From: Anaerolineae bacterium
Lineage (GTDB): Bacteria > Chloroflexota > Anaerolineae > B4-G1
Reading direction: 5' to 3'
Assembly: GCA_030612585.1 (NCBI GenBank)
Contig: JAUWNP010000242.1
Coordinates: forward strand, 1-6,078
Length of the DNA stretch: 6,078 nucleotides
In this document: in pieces, positions 1 through 5,811 of the stretch
Position numbering within the stretch: the first letter of the stretch is position 1
How the letters are laid out: each line of letters starts with the position of its first letter
The notes under the pieces: generated by a model
Seen by the model: the letters and a program-made list of their open reading frames with translations, nothing else
Told to the model about the DNA's origin: nothing
The model's database searches: none
Program-made: the position numbers and the translations under genes

Positions 1-141
1 CACCCACTGTGGCACACCTGGAGCCGGGAGTGTCACCTGAACCGGGAGACGACACGGGCTGTAGCAGAAGCAGGGTTCAAAGTACAGCACGTAGAGCGGC
101 ATGCGCTGGGAATCGTGCGAGTGATCGAAGCCACAGTTTGA
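1..141 (+). CDS. C-terminal end of a class I SAM-dependent methyltransferase (5' truncated by window)
   Basis: The frame is open from base 1 to a TGA at 139-141 and gives 46 residues starting HPLWHTWSRECHLNRE and ending GIVRVIEATV. The pattern P-L-W, then a Cys-His-Leu-Asn-Arg-(D/E)-T segment, then an 'AEAGFKV' helix-turn and a final hydrophobic strand, is typical of the C-terminus of UbiE/Methyltransf_11-type small-molecule or lipid methyltransferases, which use S-adenosylmethionine. The SAM-binding motifs would lie upstream, outside the window, so the substrate cannot be named. The stop lies 11 bp before the next start at 153, so this gene and the thioredoxin-like gene are probably co-transcribed. 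The family call rests on the tail alone and is moderately secure. Confidence 0.72.
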   Translation, partial: HPLWHTWSRECHLNRETTRAVAEAGFKVQHVERHALGIVRVIEATV

Positions 142-152
142 CGGAGTATATG

Positions 153-566
153 ATGAAGCGTTTCTGGCGTGAGAATTGGTTGGTGATCATAGTGATCGCC
201 GTGATGGTAGGGGGCTACCTGTTCCTGCATACGCCGGGCGACGAACTGGCCTCGACGGCCGAGTTCGACGCGCAGGTGACCAGCGGCACGCCCACGCTGG
301 TGGAGTTTTACTCCAACACCTGAGGCGCGTGCCTCTTGGCCAAGCCCGTCGTGGACGGGCTAGAACGGGAGTTAGAAGGTCAAGCGCAGGTGTTGCGGCT
401 GAATGTGATGGATGCTGTGGGCGGGAAACTGGCGATGCGCTACGGCATGCGCGGCGTGCCTACTTTGGTGCTCTTGAACGGCGCGGGTGAGGTGGTGTTG
501 AAGCAGGTCGGGATGCCGGAGCGGGCGGATATCCTGGCAACGGTTGCGGGTTTATTGGAGGAATAG
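153..566 (+). CDS. Membrane-anchored thioredoxin-like selenoprotein with U-x-x-C active site (in-frame TGA read as Sec57)
   Basis: Two frame segments join across a single TGA at 321-323 into a 137-residue thioredoxin-fold protein. It has a short basic N-terminus (MKRFWREN), one membrane helix at about residues 9-26, then the thioredoxin domain facing outside the cytoplasm. Strand 'TLVEFYSNT' leads into Sec57-G-A-Cys60. Pro65 is five residues after Cys60, as in E. coli thioredoxin, and the cis-Pro motif 'RGVPTL' places Pro103 correctly. The TGA therefore replaces exactly the nucleophilic first cysteine. No other stop or frameshift is seen, and the frame ends at TAG 564-566. The expected role is thiol/disulfide or peroxide-linked redox chemistry at the outer face of the membrane. 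Start: GGAG at 143-146 is 6 nt before ATG 153; ATG 150 is only 3 nt away and less likely. The alternative is a pseudogene with a nonsense mutation, which the SECIS-like hairpin and intact downstream frame make less likely. Re-initiation at TTG 336 would give a useless half-domain. Confidence 0.78.
321..361 (+). promoter_or_regulatory. Candidate bacterial SECIS element (UGA plus downstream stem-loop)
   Basis: After the TGA at 321-323 there is a perfect 8-bp stem, AGCCCGTC (343-350) with GACGGGCT (354-361), closed by the loop GTG (351-353). The loop starts 27 nt after the UGA, begins with G and contains GU. This matches known bacterial SECIS rules: apical loop about 16-37 nt from UGA, a G within the first two loop bases, and an upper stem of at least 4 bp. 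A possible lower stem pairs CTTGGCC (335-341) with GGTCAAG (378-384), using one G-U pair. The expected role is to recruit SelB with Sec-tRNA. I see no bulged U like that of E. coli fdhF, but this is not universal. Confidence 0.68.
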
Positions 567-575
567 TCGTCAGTT

Positions 576-1787
576 TCAGTCGCCTGACAGTTCGATAAAC
601 ACAATCTCCGGCCGGCACAGAAACCGCGCACGGGGCATCCCGCCACCCTCGAACCCCAGCCCACGGCTGATGTACATCTTGGTGCCGTTTTCCTCGAACA
701 TACCCGAAGCGTACCGCCTGCCGTACATTGACGAGGTGATGATAGCGCCGTAAAAAGGCAGGCGGAGTTGACCGCCATGGGTGTGCCCTCCCAGGTACAG
801 GTCCACTTTATGCTCGGACGCCTCGCGCATCAGGTCGGGCGAGTGGTAGAGCAGCAGCGTGAAGGCATTGGCAGGGAGGCCATCCAGCGCCTGGGTCAGC
901 CGTGCCACGTCCAGTTCCTGCCGGTGACTGCAGGCCACCCCCACCAACGTCACCGGCTGCCCACGCACGTCAACCGTCACCGCCTCCTGCTCCAGCCACA
1001 CAATGTCCGTCCCCTCCACCAGCCAGACCATGGACTCCAGCGTAGGTTCCACCGACCCGCGCACACCATAGATGCCGTAGGGGGCTTCGAGTTGCGCGAC
1101 GAACTGGCGGAAGTGAGCGGCGGACGTAGGGTCGGAGAGGTACGAGAGGTTCAGGTAATCGCCAGTGAGGAGGATGAGATCGGGTTGGAGTGCGTTGACT
1201 CTCCGGATGACCGTCGCCTCCCTGAAACTGCTGCGCTCAATGTGAGTATCGGTGATGTGCACCACGCGGACCGGCGGCGCTGCCGGGACCAGGTCGTCGA
1301 AGGCCAACGCTAGTTCCGTCGTTTCCACCAGCAGAGGTTCCACGACGTAAGCGTCCAACTGCATGGCGGTGAAGCCCAGGTTGACGATCAAGAACAGGAT
1401 GACTGCCGAACGGGTATGCACTTCCACGCTCCGGCGGCGGCCCCGCCAGCGAGCCAGCAGCGCGGCTCCCAGCAATCCCCAAAAGACGAGTAGACGCACA
1501 GAGAGGCTGGCGAGCAGCGACGGCACAATTTCGGTGGAGAAGGAGAGCCGCAGACGTGGCAACGCCCACAGCAGTGCCCAGTCGGCCAGGCAGAACAGCA
1601 GGAAGACCAACGCCAGCGGCAACCCTTCCATCGCGAGCGTGTGTGCCTCCCGACGCCGCCCAGCCAGGACCGACGTTCCCACCCCGGCAATGACCCCGAC
1701 CACACTGAGCACAGCCACGCCGGCCACGACCTCTCCGGGTTGGTGCCATATTAGGAATAGTATGAACTGGCGGACGTGAGTCAGCAT
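576..1787 (-). CDS. Membrane-anchored calcineurin-like metallophosphoesterase (YkuE-type)
   Basis: This 403-residue protein has an N-terminal membrane region with about four hydrophobic segments (residues roughly 19-41, 54-76, 90-113, 127-147) and a C-terminal metallophosphoesterase domain from about 172. The metal-binding motifs are visible: ITDTHIE (Asp180, His182), LTGDYLN (Asp210), LLYHSPD (His315) and GGHTHGGQ (His335, His337), followed by the family tail 'ISRGLG...PRARFLCRPEI'. The family hydrolyses phosphate esters with a two-metal centre; YkuE-like members are linked to envelope lipids, but the substrate here is unknown. The usual GNH(D/E) motif is replaced by G-S-V-E at 244-247. ATG 1785-1787 is preceded by GAGGAG (1794-1799) at 6 nt, so the start is secure. 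It is the last gene of the minus-strand run and converges on the selenoprotein gene, with 9 bp between stops. It ends in TGA, showing that UGA terminates here. Confidence 0.9.
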   Translation of the reverse strand: MLTHVRQFILFLIWHQPGEVVAGVAVLSVVGVIAGVGTSVLAGRRREAHTLAMEGLPLALVFLLFCLADWALLWALPRLRLSFSTEIVPSLLASLSVRLLVFWGLLGAALLARWRGRRRSVEVHTRSAVILFLIVNLGFTAMQLDAYVVEPLLVETTELALAFDDLVPAAPPVRVVHITDTHIERSSFREATVIRRVNALQPDLILLTGDYLNLSYLSDPTSAAHFRQFVAQLEAPYGIYGVRGSVEPTLESMVWLVEGTDIVWLEQEAVTVDVRGQPVTLVGVACSHRQELDVARLTQALDGLPANAFTLLLYHSPDLMREASEHKVDLYLGGHTHGGQLRLPFYGAIITSSMYGRRYASGMFEENGTKMYISRGLGFEGGGMPRARFLCRPEIVFIELSGD

Positions 1788-1904
1788 CGGACACTCCTCT
1801 CACCCGCCCAACGCCGGTCGCGAGGGTGGTCAGCCGTGGGTGCGCATCTGCACCAACGCCAGGAGCGGGGATCCAGAACCCTGGCAGAGATTGCGATCTC
1901 GCGC

Positions 1905-2879
1905 CTACGGCAGATGAACGTGGGGGTCCACCGGACGGCCCTGGTAGCGCAACTCGAAGTGCAGGTGCGGGCCAGTCGAGTAGCCGGTACTCCCCGCGCC
2001 CCCCAGGAGTTCCCCCTGCCGTACCTCCTGCCCAGTCTCGACCACGATCTCCGAAAGGTGCGCGTAGTAGGTGCGCCAGTTGTCATCGTGATCCACGATG
2101 ACCAGGTTGCCATAGCCGCCTCCCCACTCGGCAAAGACCACCACCCCGTCCGCCACTGCGACGATGGGGTCCCACATTCTGGCGGCGATGTCGAGGCCGA
2201 TGTGGCCGGGGTTGCGGGGGTCGTGGAAAGTCCAGCCGGAGATCTCACGCCGCGTGGTGGGCCACTGGAACCCTCCTTGAGTGGTAGCGGCGTGACCGCT
2301 GGAGGCTGCCACAGTCGGCCGTGGAGGGGTCACGCCTGGTGTGACCAGCGCGGGTGCATCTGAGAGGGTGAGCAAGAGGGAATAGCGGCCCGGCGCGCCT
2401 GAGACCGGCATCACCTGGACGCGGTAGATGCCGGTGTCTGGGAGGTGGGGCTCGACCAAGTAGGGAAGCAGGAACACGGAACCTGTCTCGTGCGCCAGCA
2501 CGCTCCCGTCGGGCCCGATCAGGTGGACGGCCAGTTCGGCCTCCACGCTGGATCCAGAACCGGGATGGAGCCACATTTCAATGGTGGCAGACTGTCCGGC
2601 GCGGCCCTGAAACTGCCATTCGTCTCCGGCTTCCGCACCCAGCGTCCCCTCCACGGAGCCACTAGGCGTGAGCCAGGCAGCGGCCTGTGCTGGAACCTGC
2701 GTCTCGCTGGGAAGCGCCAGGGGCGACTCCATCCCACCACGCGCCAGGGATGGCTCCATCCAGCGACGCGCCAGTTCCGCCCCGGTCAGGTAGGCCGCCG
2801 CCGTCAGCACGGCCGCCAGGACCATCCACAGCAACAATGAAAGGGGGCCTTTCCCGCCCCCGGTTGGTTTCGTCTCCAT
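1905..2879 (-). CDS. PPC-domain M23 family metallopeptidase, membrane-anchored or exported
   Basis: This 324-residue protein begins with a short basic stretch and a hydrophobic segment (about 13-33) that is an anchor or uncleaved signal. Residues about 72-172 resemble a bacterial pre-peptidase C-terminal (PPC) beta-sandwich ('GSVEGTLGAEAGDEWQF', 'RAGQSATIEM'). A Pro/Thr-rich linker follows (about 175-200), then an M23 (LytM/gp37-type) domain from about 205. The zinc ligands are His226 and Asp230 (GHIGLD) and His307 in GPHLHFE; His274 in YYAHLS is the usual catalytic partner. All key residues are present, so it should be an active endopeptidase on peptidoglycan cross-bridges or another extracellular peptide. 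Its start lies 3 bp after the upstream stop. The only SD-like bases, AAGGA, touch the ATG directly, so translational coupling to the upstream gene is likely. An internal start is possible but would damage the hydrophobic segment. Confidence 0.9.
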   Translation of the reverse strand: METKPTGGGKGPLSLLLWMVLAAVLTAAAYLTGAELARRWMEPSLARGGMESPLALPSETQVPAQAAAWLTPSGSVEGTLGAEAGDEWQFQGRAGQSATIEMWLHPGSGSSVEAELAVHLIGPDGSVLAHETGSVFLLPYLVEPHLPDTGIYRVQVMPVSGAPGRYSLLLTLSDAPALVTPGVTPPRPTVAASSGHAATTQGGFQWPTTRREISGWTFHDPRNPGHIGLDIAARMWDPIVAVADGVVVFAEWGGGYGNLVIVDHDDNWRTYYAHLSEIVVETGQEVRQGELLGGAGSTGYSTGPHLHFELRYQGRPVDPHVHLP

Positions 2880-2882
2880 TCC

Positions 2883-4325
2883 TTACCGTTGCACCACCCG
2901 CCCCTGCATATCCGGCGGCACCTGCACCCCCATCAGGTCCAGCACCGTGGGGGCCACATCCATCAGTTGCAGCCCCTCGACGTACTGCCCGCCGTGGTCC
3001 TGGCGCGGGTCCCAGAGGATGAGGACGCCATCTTGATCGTGGTTGGCATCGTCCGGTCCGAGGTCATTCTCGAAGGTGTAAATACCGGGCAGGCCGAATG
3101 AACCCATCGACCGCCAGCGCAGATTGCCTAAGTAGACCATCAGGTCTGGGGCGACGTTGCGCACCTCCCGGTACAGTTCCTCCGGCTTGAAGACCACGGA
3201 GCCCATCGGTTTGCCCTCGTGGTCGGGCAGGGCCTCGATCATCTCCTTAACCTCGTCCCGCACCTTCTCGTAATCTCGGGCGGGGATCTTACCCTGTGAT
3301 TCACGCCCCTCCACGTTCAAGAACACACGGGCATAGTAGCCACCGGCCCCCCAGGCGGTAGTTTTCTCCCAGTCCACCTCCACCTTCTCGAAGGGGATCA
3401 GCCCTTCGTAGCGCGGTTCCTCCTTCAGCACCAGCAGCCCCTCCTGACGGAGCCACTCGTTGATGGCGAAGCCCCCATCCATCGCCTTGGCTCCGTGGTC
3501 GGAGACGACCAGCACAACAGTGTCGTTATCCAACATTCCCAGGATCTCACCGACTTCCCGGTCCAGGTAGCGGTAATAGTCGGGGATGGCATTCTGGTAG
3601 GGGTTGCCGGGCTCGTGCTTAGAGTGGCCAGGGTCCCAGAACTTCCACATGCCGTGGTGGATCCGGTCCAGGCCGATTTCGACAAACATAAAGAAGTCCC
3701 ACGGTTTCTCGCGCAGGATGTACTTGATGACCGCGAACCGCTTCTCGGTCATCTCCTGGATCTGCCGCAAGAGATAGTCCTTGTCGTCGGTGCGGAACCT
3801 GGGCACGTCCACGTCGTAGGGGCGGCCCTCGAGCACCCGGTCAATCTCGTAGCGCAGTTCGTGGGGCTGCGTGTACTGCCGCTCGGTGCTGGGGGTGAGG
3901 AAACTGCTGATCAGGTTGCCCTTGAACGGCCTGATGGGGTAGGTCTGCGGCACACCGACGACAGCAGATGCCTTGCCGGCCTCGCTCAGGATGTCCCAGA
4001 CACGTTTCTCGTGGATGGCATTGGCGGTGGCGATGGTCATACGCTCGTAAGAGTGATCGGCCCGGTTGCGGAAGCCGTAAAAACCCAACACGCCAGGGTC
4101 CTTGCTGGCGAGCATTGAGCACCAGGCCGGAACGGTGATGCAGGGGATGGAACTGGAGAGCGGGCCGTACAGCCCCTCGTCAATCAGGCGGCTCAGGTTG
4201 GGCAGTTGGTCTTTGAGGCCGAGAGGATGTTCGGCGCTGGTGCGGAACATCACCCGTGGCGGGGCGCAGTCGAGACCCACGACGAGGACTTTGCGGGGCT
4301 TACGGCGCTTGAAAAGCCCTAGCAT
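2883..4325 (-). CDS. Type I phosphodiesterase / nucleotide pyrophosphatase family protein (alkaline phosphatase superfamily)
   Basis: This 480-residue protein spans the whole family fold. Metal and catalytic residues can be placed: Asp19 in VLVVGLDCAPP, the likely nucleophile Thr64 in PCITVPAW, Asp220 and His224 in GLDRIHHGMW, Asp276-His277 in VVSDHGA, and His429 in DANHDQDG. A family tail 'LQLMDVAPTVLDLMGV' closes the domain. Members hydrolyse phosphodiester, pyrophosphate or related bonds with two metal ions; the substrate is not evident from sequence. There is no signal peptide, since the N-terminus is MLGLFKRRKPRK, so it is probably cytoplasmic. ATG 4323-4325 has a near-perfect SD, AGGAGGT (4331-4337), at 5 nt, one of the strongest ribosome sites in the window. 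It lies 73 bp after sat and 3 bp before the M23 gene. A role with APS, PAP or another sulfur-nucleotide is suggested only by its neighbour. Confidence 0.88.
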   Translation of the reverse strand: MLGLFKRRKPRKVLVVGLDCAPPRVMFRTSAEHPLGLKDQLPNLSRLIDEGLYGPLSSSIPCITVPAWCSMLASKDPGVLGFYGFRNRADHSYERMTIATANAIHEKRVWDILSEAGKASAVVGVPQTYPIRPFKGNLISSFLTPSTERQYTQPHELRYEIDRVLEGRPYDVDVPRFRTDDKDYLLRQIQEMTEKRFAVIKYILREKPWDFFMFVEIGLDRIHHGMWKFWDPGHSKHEPGNPYQNAIPDYYRYLDREVGEILGMLDNDTVVLVVSDHGAKAMDGGFAINEWLRQEGLLVLKEEPRYEGLIPFEKVEVDWEKTTAWGAGGYYARVFLNVEGRESQGKIPARDYEKVRDEVKEMIEALPDHEGKPMGSVVFKPEELYREVRNVAPDLMVYLGNLRWRSMGSFGLPGIYTFENDLGPDDANHDQDGVLILWDPRQDHGGQYVEGLQLMDVAPTVLDLMGVQVPPDMQGRVVQR

Positions 4326-4351
4326 GGTTCACCTCCTGGTGACGCGAACAA

Positions 4352-4387
4352 GTGAAACGTGATCCGTGAGCCTTCTTCACGTTTCAC
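4352..4387. repeat. 11-bp perfect inverted repeat between sat and the phosphodiesterase gene
   Basis: GTGAAACGTGA (4352-4362) is the exact reverse complement of TCACGTTTCAC (4377-4387), with a 14-bp loop. The right arm is part of the heptamer array. In the operon mRNA it would form a stem after the sat stop and before the strong ribosome site of the next gene. No U-run follows on the minus strand, so it is not a typical intrinsic terminator; an mRNA-processing or stability hairpin is possible. Confidence 0.6.
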
Positions 4388-4421
4388 GTTTCACGTTTCT
4401 ACGTTTCACGCTTACGTTTCG
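4375..4421. repeat. Heptamer tandem repeat array, unit TTTCACG
   Basis: Units read on the plus strand are TTTCACG at 4382, 4389 and 4404, with an 8-bp variant TTTCTACG at 4396 and decayed units CTTACG and TTTCG at 4411-4421. The array enters the 3' end of sat and supplies its TAG stop (4399-4401) and final charged residues. Seven-base short tandem repeats of this sort are known in several bacterial groups, for example cyanobacterial STRR sequences. Confidence 0.75.
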
Positions 4422-5616
4422 TTCCCTCCAGCAGCACGCGGGCGACCTCGGGGCGGGTGAACTCCTCCGGGAGCATCTCCCCCCGCTCCAGCATCTCGCG
4501 CACCTGGGTGCCGCTGAGGAAAATGCGGTCTTCTGGCTTATGGGGGCAGGTCTTGGAGGAGACGATGCCGCCGCACTTGCGACAGTAGAAGGCGTGCTCG
4601 AACCTGAAGGGGACGATGCCGATGTCCTCCGGTGGGAATTGGTCGAAGATCTTCTGGGCATCGTAGGTGCCATAGTACTTACCCACGCCGGCGTGATCGC
4701 GCCCGACGATGAAATGGGTGCAACCGTAGTTCTTGCGGGCGATGGCGTGGAAGATGGCCTCGCGGGGACCCGCGTATCGCATGGCGGCTGGGAAAACGCC
4801 CAGGATGACCCGCTCGGCGGGGTAGTAGTCCCGCAGGATGGCCTGGTAGGAGGCGATGCGCACATCGGCGGGGATGTCGTCCTTCTTGGTCTCGCCGACC
4901 AAGGGGTGGAGGAAGAGGCCGTCCACGATCTCCAGCGCGGTCTTTTGGATGTACTCGTGGGCACGGTGAATGGGGTTGCGGGTCTGGAAGCCCACGACGG
5001 ACCGCCAACCCCGCCGGGCGAACATACGCCGGGTCTCTGCCGGGGTGTGGCGCAGTTCGGGGAACTCGGTCTTGACGGCGCTGGGCCAGTCCACCAGCCA
5101 GATATCGCCGCCCAGGAGCACCTCTCCCTGCCGGTAGAGCCGGGCCACGCCGGGGTGGGCCTCGTCGGTGGTCCTGTAAACCTCGCTGGCCTCCCGCTCC
5201 TTGACCTCCCGGTCGTAAGGATATTTCTCCGCCACCTCCATCACGGCCAGGACACGCTCTGCCCCTGGCCTGAGCTCTGTCGAAGGCTCACAGAGAGCCA
5301 CTTCCTGCCCCTCCTGGATACGATCGGCCAGGTCTTTCCCCACGGCCAGGGTGACGGGGATGGACCAGACCAGGCCGTTGACCAGGCGCATCTCCACAAC
5401 GCAGCGGTCGTAGTCGGCCTTACGCATGAAGCCGGTGAGGGGACTGAATGTGCCGCTAGCCAGGAGTTCCAGGTCAGAGAGGCCCATCTGGCCCAGCGGG
5501 ACTTTGATCATCTGTTCAGCCCGCTCCCGCACCGCTTCTCGCATCTCGCCGCGCAGGACGCGGTCCACTAATACGCCGCCGTGGGGGCGGATGACGTCGT
5601 AATAAGGTTCGCTCAA
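4399..5616 (-). CDS. sat: Sulfate adenylyltransferase (ATP sulfurylase)
   Basis: It converts ATP and sulfate to adenylyl sulfate (APS) and pyrophosphate, the first step of sulfate activation, or runs in reverse in sulfur oxidation. The 405 residues show the family signature QTRNPIHRAH (211-220), GRDHAG (305-310), YRTTDEAHPGV (about 147-157) and a C-terminal FLSGTQVRE segment. Cys345, Cys348, Cys357 and His359 (CRKC...CPH) form the zinc site known from thermophile-type ATP sulfurylases. No APS kinase domain follows, so this is the single-domain form. The start is TTG at 5614-5616, preceded by AAGGAG (5624-5629) at 7 nt; no ATG fits better. Residues about 109-119 (CEPSTELRPGA) look like an in-frame repeat insertion relative to the usual VAL-x-D-x-x-G-x-x-LAV run. 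The last codons (KRKRET, then TAG) fall in a heptamer repeat array. It is the first gene of the probable operon. Confidence 0.95.
   Translation of the reverse strand: MSEPYYDVIRPHGGVLVDRVLRGEMREAVRERAEQMIKVPLGQMGLSDLELLASGTFSPLTGFMRKADYDRCVVEMRLVNGLVWSIPVTLAVGKDLADRIQEGQEVALCEPSTELRPGAERVLAVMEVAEKYPYDREVKEREASEVYRTTDEAHPGVARLYRQGEVLLGGDIWLVDWPSAVKTEFPELRHTPAETRRMFARRGWRSVVGFQTRNPIHRAHEYIQKTALEIVDGLFLHPLVGETKKDDIPADVRIASYQAILRDYYPAERVILGVFPAAMRYAGPREAIFHAIARKNYGCTHFIVGRDHAGVGKYYGTYDAQKIFDQFPPEDIGIVPFRFEHAFYCRKCGGIVSSKTCPHKPEDRIFLSGTQVREMLERGEMLPEEFTRPEVARVLLEGTKRKRET
5269..5295. repeat. Short palindromic repeat inserted inside sat
   Basis: CCTGAGCTCTGTCGAAGG resembles the widely dispersed bacterial repeat of the form CCTGAGC-x-TGTCGAAGG, recalled from general knowledge of genomes. 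It carries two inverted pairs, TGAGC/GCTCA (5271-5275/5286-5290) and CTCTGT/ACAGAG (5275-5280/5290-5295). It codes residues about 109-116 of Sat in a surface-loop position and keeps the frame. Confidence 0.5.
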
Positions 5617-5623
5617 CTGTCTA

Positions 5624-5629
5624 CTCCTT
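5624..5629 (-). promoter_or_regulatory. Shine-Dalgarno site that fixes the TTG start of sat
   Basis: On the minus strand AAGGAG lies 7 nt before TTG (5616-5614). The spacing is ideal and the conserved protein start (MSEPYYDVI) follows at once, so the non-ATG start is well supported. Confidence 0.75.
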
Positions 5630-5652
5630 TACTTTGTGTAGTTTTTATGATA

Positions 5653-5666
5653 ATGACCCAGGTCAT
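5653..5666. promoter_or_regulatory. Perfect 14-bp palindrome in the sat leader (candidate operator)
   Basis: ATGACC-CA-GGTCAT is a perfect palindrome around a CA centre, about 37 bp before the sat start. Its core TGACCCAGGTCA recurs with one change at 5814-5825 on the other side of the promoter. A dimeric regulator site is the simplest reading; an mRNA hairpin next to the ribosome site is the alternative. Confidence 0.45.
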
Positions 5667-5712
5667 CACTGCCCCTGGATCGTGAATGACATTCAGAATG
5701 CTGAGCCGCTTT

Positions 5713-5741
5713 TTTGTCATTTGTCATTTGCTCATTTGTCA
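5713..5741. repeat. Second heptamer array, unit TTTGTCA
   Basis: TTTGTCA occurs at 5713, 5720 and 5735, with an 8-bp variant TTTGCTCA at 5727. It has the same 7-bp period and general form as the array after sat but a different unit. It lies in the sat leader just after the 5' hairpin. Confidence 0.72.
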
Positions 5742-5760
5742 TTGGAACGAAGTTCCCAAT
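5741..5760 (-). other. Inverted repeat at the predicted transcript 5' end of sat
   Basis: ATTGGAAC (5741-5748) pairs with GTTCCCAAT (5752-5760) across a 3-nt loop with one bulged base. It would form a hairpin at the very first bases of the sat mRNA or serve as an operator just after the start site. It may stabilise the transcript; the function is inferred. Confidence 0.5.
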
Positions 5761-5763
5761 GAG

Positions 5764-5791
5764 ATTGTACCACGCTGGCAGGGAGTGTCAA
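5764..5791 (-). promoter_or_regulatory. Sigma-70-type promoter for the sat operon
   Basis: Read on the minus strand, a perfect -35 TTGACA (5791-5786) is separated by 16 bp from -10 TACAAT (5769-5764), which carries an extended -10 TG (TGGTACAAT). Transcription should begin near 5757, giving a leader of about 140 nt before the sat TTG. It is the only strong promoter match I see before this four-gene run. Confidence 0.75.
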
Positions 5792-5811
5792 GAAGGTGGC
5801 CCAGGCCCAGG

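Noticed and set aside
9..152. Longer N-terminus for the thioredoxin frame back to base 9
   Set aside because: It overlaps the better-supported methyltransferase tail in another frame, has a low-complexity unrelated composition, and the good SD lies just before 153.
321..323. TGA read as Trp or Gly by an altered genetic code
   Set aside because: The methyltransferase (139-141) and the metallophosphoesterase (576-578) both end naturally at TGA, and Trp or Gly at the first redox cysteine would not make sense of the conserved Cys60.
153..566. Thioredoxin gene as a simple nonsense pseudogene
   Set aside because: It cannot be excluded, but the stop is exactly at the catalytic position, no other lesion exists, and a SECIS-like hairpin follows at the right distance.
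336..566. Independent small gene starting at TTG 336
   Set aside because: It would begin in the middle of the thioredoxin active-site helix, lacking the first strands, and has no Shine-Dalgarno site.
569..588. Bidirectional terminator between the convergent genes
   Set aside because: Only a 5-bp GTCAG/CTGAC stem with no T-run; too weak to call.
768..1313. Plus-strand open frames over the minus-strand genes (for example 768-1313, 3495-4118, 4366-5571)
   Set aside because: They are antisense shadows of well-conserved genes, with His/Val/Gly-rich or Arg-rich composition and no recognisable domains.
1887..1900. Terminator hairpin GAGAT/ATCTC between the M23 and metallophosphoesterase genes
   Set aside because: A 5-bp stem without a T-run; transcription probably continues into the next gene. 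I see nothing else in the 117-bp gap apart from the ribosome site.
4375..4421. CRISPR array
   Set aside because: Units are 7 bp without spacers; it is a simple tandem repeat.
5617..5757. SAM or other known riboswitch in the sat leader
   Set aside because: I see only short hairpins and no recognisable conserved core; a covariance-model search would be needed to claim one.
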